In this document: positions 24,059-32,844 of the stretch, piece after piece
Numbering within the stretch: the stretch's first letter is position 1
Layout of the letters: each line of letters begins with the position of its first letter
NCBI GenBank assembly: GCA_002551355.1
Contig: NTHE01000019.1
Coordinates: 52,062-116,061 of the forward strand
DNA: 64,000 nt
Reading direction: 5' to 3'
Origin: Streptomyces sp. man185
GTDB lineage: Bacteria; Actinomycetota; Actinomycetes; Streptomycetales; Streptomycetaceae
Notes under the pieces: model-generated
What the model was told of the DNA's origin: nothing
Seen by the model: the letters and a program-made list of their open reading frames with translations, nothing else
The model's database searches: none
Position numbers and translations under genes: made by a program

Positions 24059-24787
24059 CTACGGCCGCCAGTAGCCCAGCGCGTTCACCCGGTCCTTGGG
24101 CAGGCCCAGCTCCTTGCGGAGGTACGCCGACAGGGTCCGGGTGGTCGACGTGTCGCAGGCGACCCAGACGTACGCGTCCGAGTGGTCCGCGCCCAACAGC
24201 TCCGGCAGGGCCGCCCTCACCTCGGACACGAGATGCGCGCCCGCCTCGCGGCGCTCCACGTGGTGCAGGGTGTGGTGGGCCTCGTCGAGGCGGAACGGCA
24301 GTTTCCGGTCGTCCTCGTGCGCGGTCTCGAACCAGATGGTCGCCGGGGTCGACGGGACCGCGTCCAGCAGGGAGTTGATCGCGGGCAGCGCCGCCGCGTC
24401 ACCGATCACGAAGAGCCGCGAGGGCATCGGGTCGGGCAGCGTGAAACCGGTGCCCTGAAGCGTCGCGTCGATCGTGTCGCCCGGCTTCGTCGCCCGCACC
24501 CAGTCGCAGGCGGGTCCTTCGTGCAGGGCGAATTCCAGACTGAAGGTGCCGGCCTCCGGGTCGGGGTCGACCAGGGTGTAGGCGCGCTGATGCGGCTTGC
24601 CGTCCTTCTCGAACCACAGCCGCACCCACATCGTGGGGTGCGCCCCGCCGGTCGCGGCCAGCAGCCCGCCGTCCGTCACGTGCACCCGGCGAAAGCGGTC
24701 GGTGACCTGTTCCGCGCCGGTCACCGTGAACGTGAAGTCACGCCCCCGGAACAGTTTGAGAACGACGCCTTCCCAGCCATGCCCCAC
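24059..24787 (-). CDS. Siderophore-interacting protein (FAD-dependent ferric reductase type)
   Basis: A 242-residue cytoplasmic flavoprotein of the SIP/ViuB family that releases iron from ferric siderophores by reduction. The FAD-binding block RAYTLVDPDPE (RxYT type) is at about residue 75. An NAD(P)H-binding C-terminal domain begins with RLFVIGDAAALPA and ends with ALGYWRP, the typical family C-terminus. GTG 24785-24787 is chosen because GGGAGA precedes it at a good distance. The upstream 52-70 bases contain a perfect iron box, so the gene should be repressed by the DmdR/IdeR regulator in iron-rich cells. It is divergent from the acylase-acetyltransferase gene and resembles DesF of the desferrioxamine locus. 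Confidence 0.92.
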   Translation of the reverse strand: MGHGWEGVVLKLFRGRDFTFTVTGAEQVTDRFRRVHVTDGGLLAATGGAHPTMWVRLWFEKDGKPHQRAYTLVDPDPEAGTFSLEFALHEGPACDWVRATKPGDTIDATLQGTGFTLPDPMPSRLFVIGDAAALPAINSLLDAVPSTPATIWFETAHEDDRKLPFRLDEAHHTLHHVERREAGAHLVSEVRAALPELLGADHSDAYVWVACDTSTTRTLSAYLRKELGLPKDRVNALGYWRP

Positions 24788-24838
24788 GATGTCTCCCGCC
24801 TCGCCCCGGTGCCCCGGCCCTCTGCCCAAAGGGTCACT

Positions 24839-24857
24839 TTAGGTTAGGCTAACCTAA
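24839..24857. promoter_or_regulatory. Iron box (DmdR/IdeR operator)
   Basis: TTAGGTTAGGCTAACCTAA is a perfect 19-base palindrome around a central G and equals the consensus iron box of Streptomyces DmdR1 and the related IdeR/DtxR operators. It lies between the divergent siderophore-interacting gene (start 24787) and the acylase gene (start about 24900) and can repress both when iron is sufficient. Confidence 0.95.
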
Positions 24858-24899
24858 ATTTCGGGGGCTGGGGAGTGGCTGAAAAGCACCGGAAGCGGG

Positions 24900-27779
24900 A
24901 TGGGGAGCACGATGACCGTCGGCGTCGACTGTGAAAGACCGGAAGAGAGACCGGGTGACAGGTCGGGGGAGGGGCTGGGGGAGAGACCGGGCGCGGGGCT
25001 CGGCAGCTGGTCCGGCCAGGGGGCGCCGGGCGGCTTCGAGCTGTTCCGTGACGACTGGGGGATCCCCCACCTGCGGGCCGCCGACGCCTTGGCGCTGGCC
25101 CGCGCCCAGGGCCACGCCACCGCCCTCGACCGGGCCTGGCAACTGGAGAACGAACGGCACCGGGTGCTCGGAACCAGCGCCTCCTACCTCGGCGCGGAGG
25201 CCGTCGACTGGGACCGGTTCGTCCGGCGGGCCCGGATCGCCGACACCGCCCGCCGCTGCTTCGACCGCCTCGCGCCGGAGACCGCCGCCTGGGTGGCGGC
25301 GTACGTCGACGGCGTCAACGACGGCCTCGCCGAAGGGGCCGCCCGCGCACCCGAGTTCGCCGCGGTCGGCATCGCCCCCGGCCGCTGGGAGCCCTGGACC
25401 CCGCTCGGCGTCTGGCTGTCCACGCACATCCTGTTCGCGGGGTTCCCGACCAAACTCTGGCGCGAAGAGGTCGCCCGCCGGCTCGGCGAGGACCGGATGA
25501 CCCTCTTCGCCACCGACGGCCCCGGCACGGCGGGCAGCAACGGCTGGCTGCTCACGGGCGCCCGCACCGCCTCCGGCGCCCCGCTCGTCGCGGGCGACCC
25601 GCACCGCTTCATCGAGGACCCCGGCGTCTACCAGCAGATCCGGCTGGCCTGCCCCGAGTTCGACGTCGTCGGCCTCGCGGTCCCCGGCATCCCCGGCATC
25701 GCCCACTTCGGGCACACCGGCGGCGTCGCCTGGGCGATCACCAACGCCATGGCCGACTACCAGGACCTCTACCGGGAGCAGCTGCGCCGCACCCCGGACG
25801 GCGGCGTGGAGGCACTCGGCCCGGACGGCTGGTACCGGGCCCACGTGCACACCGAGACGATCGAGGTGGCGGGGGCGGACCCGGAGCCGGCCGAGGTGAT
25901 CGAGACGGACCGGGGACCGGTGATCATCGGCGGCGGTCCCGAGGCCGTGGAGAGCGTCAGTCTGCGCTACCCGCCCCGCGCCACCGGCGAGCTCGGCTTC
26001 GACGTGCTGCCCGCACTGCTCCGGGCCCGTACGGTCGCCGACGTCGACGCCGCCCTCGACCGCTGGGTCGAGCCCGTCAACGTGGTGCTCGCCGCCGACA
26101 CTGCCGGGGGCACCCTGCACCGGGTCGCCGGACACGTCCCGGTGCGCCCGTACGCCAACCGGCTGCGGGTCGTTCCTGCCGAGGACCCCGCGTACGCCTG
26201 GCGCGAGGGCGAGACCGAACCCCTGCCCCGGAGCGAGGCCGACCGCCCCGACGGGATCGCCGTGATGGCCAACGAGCGCGGCCTCGCCGCCCCGCTCGGC
26301 GTGGAGTTCGCACCCCCGCACCGGGACCACCGGATAAGGGAGTTGCTCGGAGCGGGCACCGACTGGACCCCCGACGCCCAGGCCGCCGTCCACACCGACA
26401 CCCGCCTCGCCTCGTCCCGCCGGCTGCTCTCCCTGCTGGCCTGGGCCCCCGACCTCGGGCCCGCCGCCGAACGCCTGCGGGACCGGCTGCTGCGCTGGGA
26501 CCGCCACATGGACGCGGACAGCACCGACGCGACCCTCTACGCCCGGCTGCGCAACGACGTCGTGCACCGGCTGGCCGACCACCCCGCGCTGAAGGGCGTC
26601 ACGGGCGCCCACGACCCCTGGCGCTCGGCCGCCTACCCCGCCCTCTTCCGCCCCTGGCTCGCCGCCGTTCCCCGGATCGGCTACGCACTGGAGAGCCTGC
26701 TCACCGTCGGACTCCTGCCGTACGAGGACCGGTTGGCGGTCGTCGCCGCCTCGGCCGAGGCCGTCGCGGCGGCGGCCGATGAGACCCCGCCGGGACCGTG
26801 GGGCGCGCTGCACCGGCTGTCCCCCTGGCAGGCCCTGCCGGACCTCACGACCGACGGCTCCGACGTTGAGGCGATACGGCCGGGGCTCGCGGGCGACCAC
26901 GACTGCGTGCTGTCCACCTCCAGCGTCCCCGGCGTCACCGACCTGTTCGCCCGGGGCCCGGCCGCCCGCTACGTCTGGGACCTGGCCCGCCGCGAGAACA
27001 GCCGGTGGGTGGTGCCGTTCGGCGCGTCGGGCGTCCCCGGGGCCGCCCACCACCGCGATCAGATGCCCCTGTGGGCACGGGGCGCGCTCGCCCCGGTCGT
27101 CACCGACTGGAACCTGCTGCACCGCACCGGGGGCACCCGGAACACCGAGAAAGAGCCCGCCATGACCGTCTCCGAATCCACCGGATCCACCGTTCCCGCC
27201 GAACCCGTCGCGCCCGCTCTCCGCCCGGCCGTGCACGAACAGAAGGTCGAGGGCTTCGGCACCGTCCGCCTGGTCCCGGTCGACCCGGCGACCGACGCCG
27301 GCCTGCTGCACGGCTGGGTCACCGAGGAGCGGGCCCGCTTCTGGGGCATGGCCGACCACACCCGCGAACAGGTCCGGGAGATCTACGAGTTCGTCGACTC
27401 GCTTCCCACGCACCACGCCTACCTCGCCCTGCGCGACGGGGTCCCGGCCGCGCTCTTCCAGACGTACGAGCCGGACGCCGACCCGGTCGGCGCGTGCTAC
27501 GACGTACAGCCCGGAGACTTCGGCATCCACCTGCTGATCGCACCCGCCGAGGGCGATGGAGCGGTGAAGGGATACACGGAGGCCCTGCTCACCGCGTTCA
27601 TCGCCTACGTCTTCAGTGACCCGGCCCACCTGCGGGTCGTCGTCGAGCCCGACGCCCGCAACGAGAAGGCCCTCGCGCGGATGGTCCGGGTCGGGTTCGA
27701 GCTGGGCCCGGAGATCGAGAAGCCGGAGAAGACGGCCCGGCTCGCGTTCCTGACGAGGGCGGCACTGGGACTCGCGTAA
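24900..27779 (+). CDS. Penicillin acylase-family protein joined in frame to an IucB-type GNAT acetyltransferase
   Basis: One open frame of 959 residues carries two domains. Residues about 45-745 are a penicillin-acylase/PvdQ Ntn-hydrolase. It has the motif GSNGW, where Ser213 would be the N-terminal nucleophile exposed by self-cleavage, FGHTGGVAWAITN, and the late NSRWVVPFGASG. Residues about 770-955 are a GNAT of the siderophore type (IucB/RhbD-like), starting VHEQKVEGFGTVRLVPVD and with the conserved FGIHLLIAP. An internal ATG at 27162, behind GAGAAAGAG, would make the 205-residue GNAT on its own; no stop separates the two. The iron box upstream indicates iron control. I recall a penicillin amidase and an acyltransferase (desG/desH) next to some desferrioxamine clusters, so acyl remodelling of a hydroxamate siderophore is likely. 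The start could instead be ATG 24912. Confidence 0.88.
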   Translation: MGSTMTVGVDCERPEERPGDRSGEGLGERPGAGLGSWSGQGAPGGFELFRDDWGIPHLRAADALALARAQGHATALDRAWQLENERHRVLGTSASYLGAEAVDWDRFVRRARIADTARRCFDRLAPETAAWVAAYVDGVNDGLAEGAARAPEFAAVGIAPGRWEPWTPLGVWLSTHILFAGFPTKLWREEVARRLGEDRMTLFATDGPGTAGSNGWLLTGARTASGAPLVAGDPHRFIEDPGVYQQIRLACPEFDVVGLAVPGIPGIAHFGHTGGVAWAITNAMADYQDLYREQLRRTPDGGVEALGPDGWYRAHVHTETIEVAGADPEPAEVIETDRGPVIIGGGPEAVESVSLRYPPRATGELGFDVLPALLRARTVADVDAALDRWVEPVNVVLAADTAGGTLHRVAGHVPVRPYANRLRVVPAEDPAYAWREGETEPLPRSEADRPDGIAVMANERGLAAPLGVEFAPPHRDHRIRELLGAGTDWTPDAQAAVHTDTRLASSRRLLSLLAWAPDLGPAAERLRDRLLRWDRHMDADSTDATLYARLRNDVVHRLADHPALKGVTGAHDPWRSAAYPALFRPWLAAVPRIGYALESLLTVGLLPYEDRLAVVAASAEAVAAAADETPPGPWGALHRLSPWQALPDLTTDGSDVEAIRPGLAGDHDCVLSTSSVPGVTDLFARGPAARYVWDLARRENSRWVVPFGASGVPGAAHHRDQMPLWARGALAPVVTDWNLLHRTGGTRNTEKEPAMTVSESTGSTVPAEPVAPALRPAVHEQKVEGFGTVRLVPVDPATDAGLLHGWVTEERARFWGMADHTREQVREIYEFVDSLPTHHAYLALRDGVPAALFQTYEPDADPVGACYDVQPGDFGIHLLIAPAEGDGAVKGYTEALLTAFIAYVFSDPAHLRVVVEPDARNEKALARMVRVGFELGPEIEKPEKTARLAFLTRAALGLA

Positions 27780-27796
27780 CCGGGACCGCTCACGCA

Positions 27797-27835
27797 GGGG
27801 CGGACCCCACGGCCCTACGGGGCCGGGTCCGCCCC
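27797..27835. terminator. Stem-loop terminator after the acylase-GNAT gene
   Basis: GGGGCGGACCC (27797-27807) pairs exactly with GGGTCCGCCCC (27825-27835), and the loop can pair further. It lies 18 bases past the stop and overlaps the end of the convergent gene at 27815. Confidence 0.8.
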
Positions 27836-28294
27836 GTCCGGGTGCAGCGCGCCGCCCGGCCGGAACAGCCGCTTGGCCACCGCGTGCCCGCCCTCCGCCG
27901 CCTTCCGGAACCACGGTTCCGCCGCCGCCAGGCCCTCGCGCTGCTCGACCAGGCGGCCCAGCTCCCACATCGACTCCACGTCACCGGCCTTCACCGCCTG
28001 CCGCAGCAACCGCTCGGCCGTGTCGGGACGCCCCTCGGCCCGCGCGGTCAGGGCGAGCGTCCGCAGCCCCCGGACCGCCCGCGCGTCCCCGGCGGCGGCC
28101 GCCGCCGCCAGCTCGCGCGGATCGGCGGGGCGGCGCGAACGGTTCCACAGGACCAGCAGGATCCCGAGCACCCACATGATCCAGCTCAGGCTGATCAGCG
28201 TGCCGTTGCCGGTGATGACGCCGGTCAGGCTCAGCGCGCCGCCCGCGGGCAACAGGAAGTAGCCCAGCCCCCGCGGCCCCGGACCCGGTCCCAT
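27815..28294 (-). CDS. Membrane protein with Sel1/TPR-like repeats
   Basis: A 159-residue protein with two hydrophobic helices near the N-terminus (GYFLLPAGGALSLTGVI and LISLSWIMWVLGILLVLW). An alanine-rich cytoplasmic part of helical repeats follows; AVKAGDVESMWELGRL and FRKAAEGGHAVAKRLF fit Sel1-like repeats. ATG 28292-28294 has GGAGAGGAGC upstream. It is convergent with the acylase gene. No function can be named; Sel1 repeats usually mediate protein contacts. Confidence 0.7.
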   Translation of the reverse strand: MGPGPGPRGLGYFLLPAGGALSLTGVITGNGTLISLSWIMWVLGILLVLWNRSRRPADPRELAAAAAAGDARAVRGLRTLALTARAEGRPDTAERLLRQAVKAGDVESMWELGRLVEQREGLAAAEPWFRKAAEGGHAVAKRLFRPGGALHPDGADPAP

Positions 28295-28339
28295 GGCAGC
28301 TCCTCTCCGTCCGGCGCGTGCTTCGACCCTTCCCCCTTC

Positions 28340-29932
28340 TCAGCCCTCCGTACCGGTCGCCCTCAGGTTCTCCGTGTCGAGGAAGATCGGGTTGGTGACG
28401 GCCGCGAACGCGCCCGGCAGCCCCGGCACGGCCGGAGCGTGCCGGACCTCGGCGCGCACGTACGCGGCGTGGGCGGGAGTCGTACGCCACTCCACCACGC
28501 CCGCGCCGGATGCGGGCAGCGGGGTGGTCAGCAGGGTCCCCTGATCGGTGACCAGGCGTACGGTGCAGTCGGCCGCCGCACCCGACACCTCCAGCCGTAC
28601 GGTCACCGGAGCCTCCGCCGCCGCCCGCAACCGCTCGCCGATGCCCGCGTGCCGGCCCCGCCCGTCCGTCGCACCCAGGGACAGGGTGAGCGCGGCGGAC
28701 TCGGCGAGGTAGGAGCGCCCGGCCCGGATGCCCGCGAGGACCGCCTGCCGCGACAGCTCCTCGGCCAGGACGACGGTCTGCGGGTGGCCCACCCGGTCCG
28801 GCTCGCGGTGGGCGTCGCTGCTGCCCATCGCGGGGAGCCAGCGCCCCGGGCCGTCGTCCCCCTTCCGTACGGCGGCCACCAGCGCGTTGTCCCACTCGGC
28901 GAGGGCGACCTCGTCGTCCGGGGTCCAGGGCCCGTTCCACACCTCGACCGCGTCCGCCTCGGCGAGGCCGAACTTCCAGTTGCAGCCGATGCAGGTGGCG
29001 TGCGGATGGGCGGGCACGACGAGCCCGCCGGCCCGGCGCACCTGGCGCGCGTACCGGCCGAAGCGGTGGTCGCGGGCCCGGTAGCGCCAGTCGACGAAGA
29101 CGCCCGGGTCGGTGCCGACGGCCAGCACGTGCCCGTTGCGGGTGGTGATCTCCTCGCCGGTCAGGATCAGCAGGTCGTCACCCCACAGCCCCTCCCACGC
29201 GGCGTGCGCGGAGGTGGTGTTGTGCTCGCTGCTGTTGATGAAGTCGAGCCCGGCGGCCCGCGCGGCGGCGGCGACCTCGGCCGGGGTGCGCCGCCCGTCG
29301 GAGTGCGTGGAGTGGACGTGGCAGTCGCCCCGGTACCAGGCCCGGCCCCGCCCCCCGGCCCGCTCGGGCGGATACACCGGCGCGGGGGTGGGGGCGCTCT
29401 CCCCGAGGCGCAGGGTGACGGTCACCTCGTACGGCAGCCCCTCGGGCGCCACGGTGTAGGGGGCCAGGGCGATGTGCCAGGTCCCGGGGCGTACGGGGCC
29501 GGGGAGGTAGCCGGGCGTCGCGGCGTCGGCGCGGACGAAGAACGAGGTGCGCGCCCCGCCGGACCAGCCCCGGAAGCCGCGCCCGCCGAGCGCCGTACCG
29601 CGTTCGTCGAAGAGGCCGATGTCGAGGGCGTTGCCCTGGGTCCCGGGCGGCACGGGCGGTTTCCCGTACGCGTACGAGACGGCGAACTCGGCCACCCCGC
29701 GCGGTACCTCGACGGGCAGATACACGTAGTCGGGCGATCCGACGGGCAGCGTCCCGCGCACGGTCCGGGTGCGGAGGGGGCCGTCGGGGCCGGGCCCGGG
29801 GCGGTTCTCGGCTCGGGCGAAGCTCACGGTCGCCAACGTCAGGCCGGTGGCGGCGGTCGCGGCGAGGAGGCCGCGCCGGGCCATCGGGGGCAGGGGCGGT
29901 TTCTGGGCGTTCGGTTCGTGGTCGCTTTTCAT
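28340..29932 (-). CDS. Tat-exported CehA/McbA-type PHP-domain metallophosphoesterase
   Basis: A protein of about 530 residues with a twin-arginine leader MARRGLLAATAATGLTLA shortly after its start, implying folded export. The catalytic PHP domain starts near residue 204 with GDCHVHSTHSDG (HxH metal ligands) and includes SSEHNTTSAHA, AHPHATCIGCNW and GSSDAHREPDRVGHP. This arrangement is typical of the CehA/McbA family, which hydrolyses phosphoesters or carbamates. An N-terminal beta domain lies between leader and PHP. The start is uncertain: ATG 29930-29932 is preferred because it places the RR motif at about residue 19-20, but ATG at 29960-29962 and GTG at 29984-29986 are also in frame and none has a clear ribosome site. 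Confidence 0.85.
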   Translation of the reverse strand: MKSDHEPNAQKPPLPPMARRGLLAATAATGLTLATVSFARAENRPGPGPDGPLRTRTVRGTLPVGSPDYVYLPVEVPRGVAEFAVSYAYGKPPVPPGTQGNALDIGLFDERGTALGGRGFRGWSGGARTSFFVRADAATPGYLPGPVRPGTWHIALAPYTVAPEGLPYEVTVTLRLGESAPTPAPVYPPERAGGRGRAWYRGDCHVHSTHSDGRRTPAEVAAAARAAGLDFINSSEHNTTSAHAAWEGLWGDDLLILTGEEITTRNGHVLAVGTDPGVFVDWRYRARDHRFGRYARQVRRAGGLVVPAHPHATCIGCNWKFGLAEADAVEVWNGPWTPDDEVALAEWDNALVAAVRKGDDGPGRWLPAMGSSDAHREPDRVGHPQTVVLAEELSRQAVLAGIRAGRSYLAESAALTLSLGATDGRGRHAGIGERLRAAAEAPVTVRLEVSGAAADCTVRLVTDQGTLLTTPLPASGAGVVEWRTTPAHAAYVRAEVRHAPAVPGLPGAFAAVTNPIFLDTENLRATGTEG

Positions 29933-30085
29933 GGCCGTCACGGTCTCGGATTCCACCGACATACGGCTTACGTTGGCGCTTCGCACGGACGACGTACAGA
30001 AGGACGACTACGGACCGACGCGTACGGACCGGCTGACGTCCACGTAGACACGAACCGACCGACGACCACGACGGAGGCGTTCTCG

Positions 30086-30931
30086 ATGCGGATCTCCACC
30101 ACGATCTTCCTCACCGACGAGACGGTGACCCCGGTCAGGCTCGCCCGTGAGCTGGAGCAGCGCGGGTTCGGCGGGCTGTATCTGCCCGAGCACACGCACA
30201 TCCCGGTGAGCCGCCGCACGCCGTACCCGATGGGCGGTGAGCTCCCCCGCGAGTACGGCCGCACGCTGGACCCCTTCGTCGCCCTCGGCCAGGCCGCCGC
30301 CGTCACCGAGCTCCTGGCCCTGGGCACCGGCATCACGCTGGTCGCCCAGCACGACCCGATCGACCTGGCCAAGCAGGCGGCGACCCTGGACCACCTCTCC
30401 GGCGGCCGGTTCACGCTCGGCATCGGCTACGGCTGGAACGTCGAGGAGGCCGCCGACCACGGGGTGGAGTGGTCGACGCGCCGGGAGCTGGGGAGGGACC
30501 GGATGGCCCTGATGCGGGCCCTGTGGGCGGACGAGCCGACCGGTTACGAGGGCACGTTCGGGTCGGTGTCGGCGAGCGAGGCGCACCCGAAGCCCTTCCA
30601 GCGGCCCCGCGGCCCGGTCAACGGCCCGCGCACGCTGATCGGTGGCGGGGCGGGCCCGAAGCTGTTCGCGCACATCGCGGACTACGCGGACGGCTGGCTG
30701 CCCATCGGCGGCGGGGGTCTCACGGAGTCCCTGCCGAAGCTCCGGGCGGCCTGGGAGGAGGCCGGGCGCGATCCGAAGGGCCTCCAGGTGGTCCCGTACG
30801 CTGTCCTGCCGAGCCCCGGGAAGCTCGCCCACTACGCGGAGCTGGGCATCGAGGAGGTCGTGCTCCAGCTGCCCCCGGCGGACGAACCGGAGGTTCTGCG
30901 GACCCTGGACGCGTACGCCGCGTACCTCTGA
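30086..30931 (+). CDS. LLM-class F420-dependent oxidoreductase (TIGR03619-like)
   Basis: A 281-residue TIM-barrel enzyme. Visible blocks are LYLPEHTHIPVSR, the F420-type region HDPIDLAKQAATLDHLSGGRFTLGIGYGWN at about residues 90-118, and IGGGAGPKLFAHIADYADGWLPIG in the C-terminal half. These follow the F420-dependent branch found in large numbers in mycobacteria and streptomycetes. ATG 30086 has ACGGAGG at 30071-30077. It is a single gene between the divergent PHP gene and the penicillin-binding protein. The substrate cannot be inferred. Confidence 0.88.
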   Translation: MRISTTIFLTDETVTPVRLARELEQRGFGGLYLPEHTHIPVSRRTPYPMGGELPREYGRTLDPFVALGQAAAVTELLALGTGITLVAQHDPIDLAKQAATLDHLSGGRFTLGIGYGWNVEEAADHGVEWSTRRELGRDRMALMRALWADEPTGYEGTFGSVSASEAHPKPFQRPRGPVNGPRTLIGGGAGPKLFAHIADYADGWLPIGGGGLTESLPKLRAAWEEAGRDPKGLQVVPYAVLPSPGKLAHYAELGIEEVVLQLPPADEPEVLRTLDAYAAYL

Positions 30932-31038
30932 GGAAGGGCCCTGAGGGGCCGCCGGTGCAACCGGACCCGCGTACAAGGCATCCTTACTCACCGGGGATCG
31001 CATACGCGGGCCGCAGGCCCGCCCGGGTGGGGAGTGGA

Positions 31039-32523
31039 ATGAACAGGCCGTTGCGGCACATAGCCATCTTCTGCGGGCTGCTGGTGCTGGCCCTGCTGCT
31101 GCGGGCGAACTGGCTCCAGCACGTCGACCGCCAGGAGCTGGCCCAGAACGAGCACAACGCCCGGGTGCGGTTCGAGCGGTTCTCCACCCCGCGCGGCGAC
31201 ATCATCGTCGGCGGCAAGGCGATCACCGGGTCGAAGGAGACCGAGAGCCGGGACTACGCGTTCATCCGGACAACCAAGGACGGTCCGATGTACGCGCCCG
31301 TCACCGGGTACGCCTCCCAGGGCCGGGGGACCTCGCTGCTGGAGCGGACCTACGACAGCGTCCTCAGCGGCCAGGACGACCGCTTCGCCTTCCGGCACGC
31401 CAAGGACGTCCTGACGGGGCAGCCCCGACGCGGCGGCGACGTGATCACCACGATCGACGCCAAGGCACAGAAGGCGGCCTACAAGGGGCTGACGGACCTG
31501 GGCGCCCGGGGCGCGGTGGTCGCCCTGGACCCGCGCACGGGCAGGGTTCTGTCCCTGGTCTCCACACCCTCGTACGATCCCGATGTCTTCGCCGGGAACT
31601 CGTTCAAGGAGAGCGACCGCTTCGCGGCGCTGGAGAAGGACAAGGGCAAACCGCTCGCCAACCGCCCGCTGCGCGAGACCTACCCGCCCGGCTCCACCTT
31701 CAAGATCCTCACGGCCGCCGCGGCACTGGAGCACGGCGTGGTCAGCGACGTGGACGCCCGGACGGACGCGGTCTCGCCGTACCCCCTGCCGCTCTCCACG
31801 AACAAGATCGGCAGCGAGGCGGGCGACGGCGTCTGCAACAAGGCGTCGATGAAGACCGCCATGCAGTACTCCTGCAACAACGTCTTCCTGGACGCGGCGT
31901 CCGAGCTGGGCGAGGACCGGATGCGGGAGACGGCGGAGAAGTTCGGCTTCAACGAGGACGTGTACACGGAGGAGTTCGGCGACCTGCTCGCCACGAAGAG
32001 CCTCTACCCGCCCAAGCTCGACAAGCCCGGCACGGCCCTCACCGGCATGGGCCAGGGCAGCCTGACCAGCACCCCGATGCAGATGGCGATGGTCACGGCG
32101 GCCCTCGCCAACGACGGCAAGCTGATGCAGCCGTTCATCGTCGACGAGCTGCGCGGCCCGGACCTCTCCACTCTGGAGAAGAACGAGCCGATGGAGATGA
32201 GCCAGGCCGTCTCGCCGGAGACGGCGAAGAAGGTCCAGGAGATGATGGAGCACACCGCGAAGGAGGGCAGCGCCCAGCGCGCCCTGATCGACGGTGTCAC
32301 GGTCGGCGGCAAGACGGGCACCGCGCAGCGCGGCGTGAACGTCCAGGACGAGGTCCCGTACGGCTGGTTCGTCAGCTACGGCAAGAAGGACGACGGGCGT
32401 TCGGTCGCGGTCGCCGTGTTCATCGACCCGACGGACATGGACATCTCCCGCTCCGACATCTCCGGTGGCCGGCTGGGCGCGCCGATCGCGAAGAGCGTGA
32501 TGCAGGCGGTGCTGGGGGACTAG
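31039..32523 (+). CDS. Penicillin-binding protein, class B transpeptidase
   Basis: A 494-residue membrane-anchored D,D-transpeptidase that cross-links peptidoglycan outside the membrane. One N-terminal span (HIAIFCGLLVLALLLRAN) is followed by a dimerisation domain. The transpeptidase domain has all active-site motifs: Ser219-Thr-Phe-Lys, Ser278-Cys-Asn and Lys425-Thr-Gly-Thr. Length and layout match PbpA of actinobacteria, the class normally found next to ftsW/rodA-type genes; here it stands alone, so it is one of the extra copies Streptomyces carry. ATG 31039 has GGGGAG at 31029-31034. Confidence 0.93.
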   Translation: MNRPLRHIAIFCGLLVLALLLRANWLQHVDRQELAQNEHNARVRFERFSTPRGDIIVGGKAITGSKETESRDYAFIRTTKDGPMYAPVTGYASQGRGTSLLERTYDSVLSGQDDRFAFRHAKDVLTGQPRRGGDVITTIDAKAQKAAYKGLTDLGARGAVVALDPRTGRVLSLVSTPSYDPDVFAGNSFKESDRFAALEKDKGKPLANRPLRETYPPGSTFKILTAAAALEHGVVSDVDARTDAVSPYPLPLSTNKIGSEAGDGVCNKASMKTAMQYSCNNVFLDAASELGEDRMRETAEKFGFNEDVYTEEFGDLLATKSLYPPKLDKPGTALTGMGQGSLTSTPMQMAMVTAALANDGKLMQPFIVDELRGPDLSTLEKNEPMEMSQAVSPETAKKVQEMMEHTAKEGSAQRALIDGVTVGGKTGTAQRGVNVQDEVPYGWFVSYGKKDDGRSVAVAVFIDPTDMDISRSDISGGRLGAPIAKSVMQAVLGD

Positions 32524-32844
32524 GGAGCGTTCGTGGGGGGCTCCACGGGGGAGCCGAGCGAGGGCGGGTACGTGGCGGTGTGCGCGGGGCTGGCGGTGCT
32601 GATGGCGGCGATCGCCCACCGCGAGGAGAACCCGGGTGCGCCTTCGAGACCGCCCGGGTGAGCCTTTCCCGCTGTCCAGGGCGACCGCCCCAGCCCGTCC
32701 GGCGTTCGAGGACGGAACCGTGCGGGTGGACCTGGGCGAGTCAGCGGGGAGCCGAGCCCCAGGTCTCTGTCCGCCCTCACGCCCTCCGGAGCAAGGGTGC
32801 CGTCCTCAAACGCCGGACGGGCTGAAGTGGCACCCCGGCCTGGC
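32524..32844. other. Gap without a convincing gene; holds a small frame and inverted repeats
   Basis: The 321 bases after the penicillin-binding protein contain a 42-codon frame, GTG 32532 to TGA 32658-32660, with a short hydrophobic segment (AVCAGLAVLMAAIA). It lacks a ribosome site and I do not call it a gene. Two inverted copies of the Streptomyces intergenic element follow at 32691-32715 and 32800-32824. Nothing else is recognised. Confidence 0.5.
32691..32824. repeat. Inverted pair of the dispersed CCTCAAACGCCGGACGGGCTG element
   Basis: The copy at 32800-32824 is the reverse complement of the one at 32691-32715 with one difference. A transcript could fold into a stem of about 25 bases around an 84-base loop. 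The same element occurs at 18389-18442. It lies downstream of both flanking convergent genes, which suits a role in ending or stabilising transcripts. Confidence 0.75.

Noticed and set aside
27162..27779. Listing the GNAT acetyltransferase as a separate gene
   Set aside because: ATG 27162 has a ribosome site, but no stop separates it from the acylase frame. I kept one entry and described the possible internal start there.
24059..27779. A complete desferrioxamine biosynthesis cluster
   Set aside because: Only the siderophore-interacting protein and the acylase-acetyltransferase are present; no lysine decarboxylase, hydroxylase or NIS synthetase gene (desA, desB, desD type) lies in the window.
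32532..32660. A 42-codon frame with a hydrophobic segment downstream of the penicillin-binding protein
   Set aside because: GTG start without a ribosome site, low-complexity glycine and proline, and open frames of this size are common by chance in DNA of this GC content.
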